From positions 186,001-250,000 of the forward strand of contig JAHJHR010000018.1 of assembly GCA_018823745.1 (NCBI GenBank): a DNA stretch of 64,000 nucleotides, given 5' to 3'. This DNA is from Alphaproteobacteria bacterium. GTDB taxonomy: Bacteria > Pseudomonadota > Alphaproteobacteria > Oceanibaculales > Oceanibaculaceae. Positions 58,406 through 64,000 of this stretch are shown here, piece after piece. Below the pieces are notes generated by a model, which ran no database searches, was not told where the DNA came from, and saw nothing but the letters and a program-made list of their open reading frames with translations. The translations under genes were made by a program, and so were the position numbers. Position 1 is the first letter of the stretch. Each line of letters opens with the position of its first letter.

Positions 58406-59635
58406 ATGGAAATGACATCGCCGCAGGCCGCCACTGCCCTGAAACCCGCCGCTGGCAAGGCACCCAAGGCCAGTTTCTCCTGGGAAGACGCGTTGTTGCT
58501 GGATGACGCACTGACCGAAGACGAGCGCATGGTGCGCGACGCCGCGAAAGCCTTCTGCGACGAGAAGCTGATGACGCGCGTGCGCGACGGCTTCCGTAAC
58601 GAAATCTTCCACCGCGAGATCATGAATGAGATGGGCGAGCAGGGTTTCCTCGGCTCGACCATCGACGGCTATGGCTGCGCCGGCGTCAACTACGTCTGCT
58701 ACGGTCTGATCGCCCGCGAGGTCGAGCGCGTCGATTCCGGCTATCGCTCAGCCATGAGCGTGCAGTCCAGCCTGGTGATGCACCCGATCCACGAATACGG
58801 CACTGAAGAGCAGCGCCAGAAATATCTGCCGAAGCTGGCCACCGGCGAATGGGTCGGCTGTTTCGGCCTGACCGAGCCGGATCACGGCTCCGATCCCGGC
58901 AGCATGAAGACCCGCGCCAAGAAAGTCGATGGCGGCTATGTCGTCACCGGCAACAAGATGTGGATCACCAACTCTCCCATCGCCGATGTCTTCGTCGTCT
59001 GGGGCAAGACCGAGGATGGCGTGATCCGCGGCTTCGTGCTGGAAAAGGGCATGAAGGGCCTCTCGGCGCCGAAGATCGAAGGCAAGTTCAGCCTGCGCGC
59101 ATCCACCACCGGCGAGATCGTCATGGACGAGGTGTTCGTGCCGGACGAGAATCTGCTGCCGAATGTCGAGGGGCTGAAGGGTCCGTTCGGCTGCCTCAAC
59201 AAGGCGCGCTACGGCATTTCCTGGGGCGCGCTTGGCGCGGCCGAGTTCTGCTGGCACGCCGCCCGTCAGTACACCATGGACCGCAAGCAGTTCGGACGGC
59301 CGCTCGCCGCCAACCAGCTGATCCAGAAGAAGCTGGCCGACATGCAAACCGAGATCACGCTGGGCCTGCATTCCTGCCTGCGTCTCGGCCGTTTGATGGA
59401 TGAAGGCCGCGCGGCGCCGGAGATGATTTCCCTGCTGAAGCGCAATTCCTGTGGCAAGTCACTGGATATCGCCCGCGTTGCCCGCGACATGCATGGCGGC
59501 AACGGCATTTCCGACGAATACCACGTCATCCGCCACGTCCTGAATCTTGAAGCAGTGAACACCTATGAAGGCACGCATGACGTGCATGCGCTGATCCTGG
59601 GCCGCGCCCAGACCGGCATCCAGTCCTTCATGTAG
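58406..59635 (+). CDS. gcdH: glutaryl-CoA dehydrogenase / acyl-CoA dehydrogenase
   Basis: This FAD flavoenzyme oxidises and decarboxylates glutaryl-CoA to crotonyl-CoA in lysine/tryptophan breakdown. The 409-residue protein has [34 protein letters not shown] and the catalytic Glu388 in [16 protein letters not shown], the position used by the GCDH subgroup. [10 protein letters not shown] at the C terminus also matches that group. A second ATG at 58412 is possible. A terminator follows. Neighbours do not add pathway context. Confidence 0.9.
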   Translation: MEMTSPQAATALKPAAGKAPKASFSWEDALLLDDALTEDERMVRDAAKAFCDEKLMTRVRDGFRNEIFHREIMNEMGEQGFLGSTIDGYGCAGVNYVCYGLIAREVERVDSGYRSAMSVQSSLVMHPIHEYGTEEQRQKYLPKLATGEWVGCFGLTEPDHGSDPGSMKTRAKKVDGGYVVTGNKMWITNSPIADVFVVWGKTEDGVIRGFVLEKGMKGLSAPKIEGKFSLRASTTGEIVMDEVFVPDENLLPNVEGLKGPFGCLNKARYGISWGALGAAEFCWHAARQYTMDRKQFGRPLAANQLIQKKLADMQTEITLGLHSCLRLGRLMDEGRAAPEMISLLKRNSCGKSLDIARVARDMHGGNGISDEYHVIRHVLNLEAVNTYEGTHDVHALILGRAQTGIQSFM

Positions 59636-59656
59636 GCCTGGCCTCTACGACACCGG

Positions 59657-59684
59657 AAAGGGCGGCTCTCGGGCCGCCCTTTTG
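59657..59684. terminator. intrinsic terminator after gcdH
   Basis: AAAGGGCGGC (59657-59666) and GCCGCCCTTT (59673-59682) form a perfect 10-bp stem around a 6-nt loop, followed by T. It lies between the convergent gcdH and the secreted unknown gene and can serve both. Confidence 0.88.
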
Positions 59685-59687
59685 CGT

Positions 59688-60152
59688 TTAGCCCCGGGGC
59701 TTTTCCAGCGGGATTGGCGGCAGGCCCAGGGCGGCGCGGCAGGCCGCCTCTATGGCCAGATGCTCGTCACCGGTGACCAGCTCGCCATTGAACGACACCT
59801 TGCCGTCGCGGCCGATCTCGACGACACCGATCCGGGCTTCGGGCAGGAACAGCCGCGAATCCGCCGGCAGGCCGAAGCGTTTCTGCAGATCGACCGTGAT
59901 GTCGATGGCAATGGTTTCAGGGATCCGGATGGATGAGCCACCGCCCAGATCGGCCGGGGCCACCGTGCGGCCATAAGCGTCAACGCCCGGCTGGTAGGCC
60001 ACGCCAGCGTGCGGCACATGGGCCACAGCGCGCTGGCACACATTCCCGCCGACAATAATTTCATCTGCGCGCACACTATTTATCTGCATGAAGAATGCGC
60101 CGCCAAGAAAACCGGCAATAAGCAGAGAGAAAACGCGGCTATTCATCTGCAC
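59688..60152 (-). CDS. secreted protein of unknown function
   Basis: The 154-residue protein has an N-terminal signal peptide (hydrophobic core about 8-24, cleavage near VRADE at 27-31). The mature part starts DEIIVGGNVCQRAVAHVP and contains DAYGRTVAPADLGG, ETIAIDITVDLQKRFGLP and EARIGVVEIGRDGKVSFNGE, suggesting a small beta-rich periplasmic domain. One Cys (CQR) and a late Cys could pair. No family was recognised; similar proteins appear restricted to alphaproteobacteria. ATG at 60146 is an alternative start. Confidence 0.7.
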   Translation of the reverse strand: MQMNSRVFSLLIAGFLGGAFFMQINSVRADEIIVGGNVCQRAVAHVPHAGVAYQPGVDAYGRTVAPADLGGGSSIRIPETIAIDITVDLQKRFGLPADSRLFLPEARIGVVEIGRDGKVSFNGELVTGDEHLAIEAACRAALGLPPIPLEKPRG

Positions 60153-60253
60153 ACATATGATCCCGATATCTCACTGGGCAATATATAGCTTTAAGATGCA
60201 GAAAATTGATGACTTATGAAAACTTCTTTCGTAGGCTAACGCCATAAAAATGA

Positions 60254-60405
60254 CCGTGCCGCTAAAGAGCGGCACGGCCCGAGTTTAGGGAGGAATCGCC
60301 ACCAGGCGTCGATCAAAGGTCGATAACGACCCCTGACCTGAGTGGAAATATGAATTGTGCAATGCACTATGGCAAGAGCAAAACCTGCTCTTGCCATTAT
60401 TTTTG
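60254..60405 (+). ncRNA. candidate small non-coding RNA (plus strand)
   Basis: The 378-bp gap between two minus-strand genes holds a series of perfect hairpins in plus-strand RNA. CCGTGCCGCT-AAAG-AGCGGCACGG (60254-60277) has a 10-bp stem, GTGC-AAT-GCAC a small one, and ATGGCAAGAGCA with TGCTCTTGCCAT (60369-60397) a 12-bp stem followed by TATTTTTG. The last is a textbook intrinsic terminator with no gene upstream to terminate on that strand. A transcript of about 150-200 nt ending near 60405 is the simplest explanation; its start is not defined. No ORF of useful length lies inside. Confidence 0.6.
60369..60405 (+). terminator. intrinsic terminator of the candidate small RNA
   Basis: There is a 12-bp perfect stem with a 5-nt loop (AAACC) and a TATTTTTG tail on the plus strand only; the minus-strand side has no T-run. 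The sequence further on (60401-60420) is also T-rich. Confidence 0.82.
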
Positions 60406-60530
60406 TTCATTTTTTGCGCTTTTTGCCTAATAAATCTGCATTTGCAGCAAGGCTGAACACAACAATGTCTACAATCTAGGCATATTTGGGCGGTGCATCG
60501 CCAAAAGGCCGGATCGTACAGGCTGGCCTC

Positions 60531-61076
60531 TCAGGTCCCTGCCCCACGCCGCCAGGGCGGGTCCTGCGCCAGTATCCGCGCCTGGATCGGGCAATCCGCC
60601 CGGTGTGCACCCGGCAGATAACCGGTGCTCATCAGCAATTCACCAACAATCTCGCCGCCGGTGAAGGAAAAGGTCTTCTTGAACAGCTTCACCCAAGCCG
60701 ATTTCTCCAGCGGGTGATGCGCATCCAGCCAGCCGGCGAAGGAGCCATAGTCAGGCCGCAATGCACAAATTATCCCCGCATTGCGGATGATCGCATCGAT
60801 CTTCAGGCGATTGCGGATAATGCCCGGATTGGCCAGCAGCCGCTCCCTGTCCGCCATATCATAGGCGGCGACCTGATCCGGGACGAATCCCTCAAAGGCC
60901 TCGAACAAGGCAGCGCGCTTCTTCAGCGTGATTTCCCAGGACAGCCCGGCCTGCATGATCTCCAGCGCGAAGCGTTCCAGCAGCACCGGATCGTCCCGGA
61001 CGGGAAAGCCGTATTCGGTATCGTGATAGCTGGCATGGACCGGATGACCGGGCGCCGTGTCGCAATAGCCGGACAT
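60531..61076 (-). CDS. tag: DNA-3-methyladenine glycosylase I
   Basis: Tag removes 3-methyladenine from alkylated DNA. The 181-residue protein retains the zinc ligands at matched spacing (Cys5, His18, His158, Cys162), YHDTEYGFPV, the MQAGLSWEITLKKR substrate segment with its conserved Glu/Trp, and the IIRNRLKIDAIIRNA helix. The N terminus is GYCDTAPG, close to other Tags. It sits downstream of the DUF1467 gene at 27 bp, in place of the proline-tRNA ligase gene often seen there. Confidence 0.93.
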   Translation of the reverse strand: MSGYCDTAPGHPVHASYHDTEYGFPVRDDPVLLERFALEIMQAGLSWEITLKKRAALFEAFEGFVPDQVAAYDMADRERLLANPGIIRNRLKIDAIIRNAGIICALRPDYGSFAGWLDAHHPLEKSAWVKLFKKTFSFTGGEIVGELLMSTGYLPGAHRADCPIQARILAQDPPWRRGAGT

Positions 61077-61103
61077 GCGGGTGCTCCCCTTTAGATCAGG
61101 GGC

Positions 61104-61337
61104 CTAGCCCCGGAAGGACAGATACTCGGACTGGATGACCAGGAAGGCCGCGGCCGTCAAAACCGCGGCGATGGCCGTGGTGATGAGAGCCTTTTTCAGC
61201 AGCATCGGCTTTTCCGGCGCGCTGGTGGCATGCCCCTCGCCCGGCTGGTCCGGGATTTTCACGCCGACCGGCAGCATCATGAAAAACACCAGCCACCAGA
61301 CGATGACGAAAACGACGATGCCGGACGTCCAATACAT
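61104..61337 (-). CDS. DUF1467 family membrane protein
   Basis: This 77-residue two-helix membrane protein has hydrophobic segments near 4-22 and 48-66, with the conserved LPVGVKIPDQPGEGHATSAPEKP loop between them (split here). DUF1467 members are restricted to alphaproteobacteria and sit next to mce and rnj; function unknown. It is 14 bp downstream of the epimerase gene. Confidence 0.88.
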   Translation of the reverse strand: MYWTSGIVVFVIVWWLVFFMMLPVGVKIPDQPGEGHATSAPEKPMLLKKALITTAIAAVLTAAAFLVIQSEYLSFRG

Positions 61338-61351
61338 TCTGAAACTGCCCC

Positions 61352-61756
61352 TCAGGCCTGTTCGATTTCAACCAGCGTGCCGCAGAAATCCTTCGGATGC
61401 AGGAACAGCACCGGCTTGCCATGGGCGCCGATCTTCGGCTCGCCATCGCCCAATACGCGCGCGCCTTCAGCCTTCAGATGGTCACGGGCGGCCAGGATAT
61501 CCTCCACCTCGTAACAGACATGATGCATGCCGCCGGACGGATTGCGGTCGAGGAACCCCTGCACCGGGGATGTCGCCCCCAGCGGCTGCAGCAATTCTAT
61601 CTTCGTGTTGGGCAGGGTGATGAACACGGTGGTGACGCCATGGTCCGGCATGTCCACCGCATCCGACACATCAGCCCCCAGCGCGGTGCGATACAGGGCC
61701 GAGGCCGCCGCAATATCCGGCACCACGATGGCGACATGATTCAACCGACCGATCAT
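61352..61756 (-). CDS. mce: methylmalonyl-CoA epimerase
   Basis: Mce interconverts (R)- and (S)-methylmalonyl-CoA in propionate and odd-chain fatty-acid metabolism. The 134-residue vicinal-oxygen-chelate protein has LNHVAIVVPDIAAA with the metal His, FITLPNTKIELLQPL, GMHHVCYEV, and CGTLVEIEQA with the C-terminal Glu. The ATG at 61756 was chosen because upstream residues are not family-like. Confidence 0.94.
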   Translation of the reverse strand: MIGRLNHVAIVVPDIAAASALYRTALGADVSDAVDMPDHGVTTVFITLPNTKIELLQPLGATSPVQGFLDRNPSGGMHHVCYEVEDILAARDHLKAEGARVLGDGEPKIGAHGKPVLFLHPKDFCGTLVEIEQA

Positions 61757-61805
61757 CGCTTCGTCTCCCTCTCCGTTCGCCCTGTCGTGCCAGAATATAG
61801 GGCGC

Positions 61806-63566
61806 TCAGGATATCCTGACCACATGCACATCGGTTACCGGCTTGTGTCCGGTTTCCGCGTTCAGCGCCCGACGGATGGCGACCCGCACGGCCTCGGCCA
61901 CCACGGCGTCATCCTTGCGCTCGGAAGGGCGCAGCCCCTCGACCGTATCGACGGCGATGTCGATGATTTCGTCGCGCATCGGGTCTTCGCCGTCCAGCAC
62001 GCCCTGGAAGCTGCCCATGGGGTCGCTGCGCAGTGTGCCGGCCCGGTCGAGCACGATGGTCATGACCACCGCCCCGCTATGCAGCAACCTATTGCGATCC
62101 CGCAGCACCGGGTCGCCCAGCGAGGCCAGGCGCTTGCCATCGACCGCCAGCCGGCCGGAGAATACCTCGTCCACAGTCTCTGCCGGGCCGGGATGCAGGC
62201 GGATCATATCGCCATTGGAAACCGCCAGTGCCTGCGGCACCTGGCATTCGCGGGCCAGCCGGGCATGCTCCATGAGATGCCGGCTTTCGCCATGCACCGG
62301 AATGGCGATCTGCGGGCGGACATGCTGGTACATGCGGATCAGTTCGTCGCGCGCCGGATGGCCGGAAACATGGATATCGTCGTTGCGCGCCGTGATCACC
62401 TCGATATTGCGGCGGATCAGCGCGTTCTGGACACGGGCGATGGATTTCTCGTTCCCCGGTATTTCACGCGAGGAGAAGATAACCGTATCGCCGCCTTCCA
62501 GCGTGATATGCGGATGGCTGTCGGAAACGATGCGCGACAGGGCCGCGCGCGGCTCCCCCTGGCTGCCGGTGCAGATCAGCAGCACCTTGTCCTTGGGCAG
62601 GAAGCCGGCATCATGCTCGCTGATAAATTCGATGCCCTGCAGATAGCCGTTTTCCTTCGCTGACGCCGTCATGCGCCAGAGCGACCGGCCGATCAGCGCC
62701 GGATGACGGCCATTGGCCTCGGCCACCTTGGCCATGGTCTCCAGCCGGGCGATGTTGGACGCGAAGCAGGCGACGGCGACCCGGTTGGTCTTGTACTTGC
62801 CGACCAGTTCGATCAGGTTTTCGCGCACACTCGCCTCGGAGCCGGCAGAGCCGGGCCGGAAGACATTGGTCGAATCGCCGATCAGCGCCAGCACGCCCTC
62901 ATCACCGACCTGCTGCAGCCGCGCCTCGTCGGAGGTCGCACCGACCAGCGGATCGGGATCGAATTTCCAATCGCCGGTATGCAGGATCGGCCCGGCATCG
63001 GCGGTACGGATGACCAGCGCATTCGGCTCCGGGATCGAATGCGTCAGCGTGATCAGCTCGATGTCGAAAGGCCCGACCTCGAAGCGGCCGGACAGCGGCA
63101 CGGTGATGATCTCCACCTGATTGCCGAAATCCGTGTCCTGCAGCTTGCGGCGCAGCACGGAGGCGGTGAAGGGCGTGGCATAAATCGGGCAGCGCAGGCG
63201 CGGCCAGAGATAGGGAACGGCCCCCAGATGATCCTCATGTGCATGGGTCAGGATCAGCCCGCACAGATCCGCCGCCCGCTCCACGATGAAGGACGGGTCC
63301 GGCATCACCACCTCGATGCCCGGCATGGAATCATCGCCAAAGGTGACACCCAGATCCACCATCAACCACTTGCCCTTGTAGCGGTAGAGGTTGAGGTTCA
63401 TGCCGATCTCGCCCGCACCACCGAGGGGCAGGAAATACAGGCCGTCATCATCGGGATCGAGAAAATCGCCGGCGCCGTGACCGTTGATCGCCGTAGTCCT
63501 GGAAGTCTTGCCGTTCAGGCCCTTGCCGTTCGAAGCGGTACCGTTTGCCTTACGCTTGCTGCTCAT
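61806..63566 (-). CDS. rnj: ribonuclease J
   Basis: This 586-residue beta-CASP metallo-beta-lactamase has 5'-to-3' exonuclease and endonuclease activity in RNA maturation and decay. The zinc motif [16 protein letters not shown] carries His108, His110, Asp112 and His113; other ligands are in [10 protein letters not shown]. The beta-CASP domain has [12 protein letters not shown] and [19 protein letters not shown] 45-residue Gly/Lys/Ser/Asn-rich N-terminal extension precedes the catalytic domain. The gene overlaps the coaX stop by four bases and precedes mce. Confidence 0.96.
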   Translation of the reverse strand: MSSKRKANGTASNGKGLNGKTSRTTAINGHGAGDFLDPDDDGLYFLPLGGAGEIGMNLNLYRYKGKWLMVDLGVTFGDDSMPGIEVVMPDPSFIVERAADLCGLILTHAHEDHLGAVPYLWPRLRCPIYATPFTASVLRRKLQDTDFGNQVEIITVPLSGRFEVGPFDIELITLTHSIPEPNALVIRTADAGPILHTGDWKFDPDPLVGATSDEARLQQVGDEGVLALIGDSTNVFRPGSAGSEASVRENLIELVGKYKTNRVAVACFASNIARLETMAKVAEANGRHPALIGRSLWRMTASAKENGYLQGIEFISEHDAGFLPKDKVLLICTGSQGEPRAALSRIVSDSHPHITLEGGDTVIFSSREIPGNEKSIARVQNALIRRNIEVITARNDDIHVSGHPARDELIRMYQHVRPQIAIPVHGESRHLMEHARLARECQVPQALAVSNGDMIRLHPGPAETVDEVFSGRLAVDGKRLASLGDPVLRDRNRLLHSGAVVMTIVLDRAGTLRSDPMGSFQGVLDGEDPMRDEIIDIAVDTVEGLRPSERKDDAVVAEAVRVAIRRALNAETGHKPVTDVHVVRIS

Positions 63567-64000
63567 TGTGTCCTGTTCAGACGATTGATAATCACCAGTC
63601 CCCGCATCGTCAGGTCCTGGTCCAGATGGTCGAAGATGTCGGTGGCATCAGCGAAGACAGGCACCAGCCCGCCCGTCGCAACCACCTTCATCGGCTGGCC
63701 GAATTCGGCGCGGATACGCGCGACCAGCCCTTCGATCAGCGAGATATATCCCCAGAAGATGCCGGATTCGAAACAACCGACGGTCGTCGAGCCGATCACC
63801 TTCTCCGGACGGCGCACCGCAACGCGCGGCAGCAGGGCCGCCGCCATGCGCAATGCCTCAATGGACAGGTTGATGCCGGGGGCAATCACGCCACCGCAGT
63901 AATTGCCATCCGCATCGACGACATCGAAGGTCGTCGCCGTGCCGAAATCCACCACGATGGCCGGTCCGCCATACAGATGGTGCGTCGCAACCGTATTAAC
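63563..64000 (-). CDS. coaX: type III pantothenate kinase CoaX (5' end cut by window edge)
   Basis: Only the C-terminal 145 codons are present; the frame is open to the right edge. The visible part shows [27 protein letters not shown], the phosphate-binding and pantothenate-binding segment of the ASKHA-fold kinase, and the [10 protein letters not shown]-like [16 protein letters not shown] region (here [22 protein letters not shown]). It phosphorylates pantothenate, the first step of coenzyme A synthesis, and is often adjacent to rnj. Confidence 0.93.
   Translation of the reverse strand, partial: VNTVATHHLYGGPAIVVDFGTATTFDVVDADGNYCGGVIAPGINLSIEALRMAAALLPRVAVRRPEKVIGSTTVGCFESGIFWGYISLIEGLVARIRAEFGQPMKVVATGGLVPVFADATDIFDHLDQDLTMRGLVIINRLNRTQ

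Overview
This is a GC-rich, gene-dense, almost entirely chromosomal housekeeping window. I see no insertion sequence, integrase, phage gene, CRISPR array or rRNA. Gene content and order point to an alphaproteobacterium, probably Rhodospirillales-like: dusB-ntrBC-ntrYX-trkA-hfq-hflX, fused ispDF, a PDH operon in which both pdhB and pdhC carry a lipoyl domain, pyrG-kdsA-eno-ftsB, a MucR/Ros regulator, ribonuclease J, a DUF1467 protein, a K+-independent-type proton pyrophosphatase and an ihfA with a CtrA-type box. I do not name a genus.

Layout. 1-3.4 kb: a cut-off lipoprotein esterase, a methyltransferase, mazG and a YdfG-type reductase. 3.4-17.4 kb (minus strand): a long run from a CcsA-like protein and dusB through ntrB, ntrC, ntrY, ntrX, trkA, a D-amino-acid aminotransferase, a HAD phosphatase, hfq, hflX and an inositol-phosphatase-like gene, ending at a strong terminator. 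Nitrogen sensing, redox/nitrogen signalling and the RNA chaperone share this run. 17.7-20.1 kb (plus): an unknown small protein, ispDF, pgpA and the CinA-type amidase. 20.2-33.2 kb (minus): RatA/Coq10-like, lipA, lpdA, a cupin, pdhC, pdhB, pdhA, ftsB, eno, kdsA, pyrG, secG and tpiA, linking lower glycolysis to pyruvate oxidation and lipoylation. 33.5-38.9 kb (plus): ppiD, a trpE separated from trpGDC, two uncharacterised genes and a receiver-HPt fusion.

38.9-44.8 kb (mostly minus): class II aldolase, an unknown gene, tRNA-Pro, a MerR regulator, ihfA, fabH, plsX, rpmF, yceD and a bc1-assembly chaperone. Then come bamE (plus) and, on the minus strand, hppA, an MFS carrier, a FliL-like protein, thiL, nusB and the riboflavin genes. 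An FMN riboswitch lies between ribD and ribE, followed upstream by nrdR, glyA and rpiB. 57.5-64 kb: mucR, a small conserved gene, glutaryl-CoA dehydrogenase, a secreted unknown protein, a likely unannotated small RNA, tag, a DUF1467 protein, methylmalonyl-CoA epimerase, rnj and the 3' part of coaX.

Most of the window is well understood. The less ordinary items are the receiver-HPt protein with its two unknown upstream neighbours, a plus-strand RNA with a strong terminator between two minus-strand genes, a canonical CtrA box before ihfA, a MucR lacking two zinc ligands beside a very AT-rich promoter, a RibBA-type protein with a decayed cyclohydrolase half, and several perfect palindromes at operon heads.
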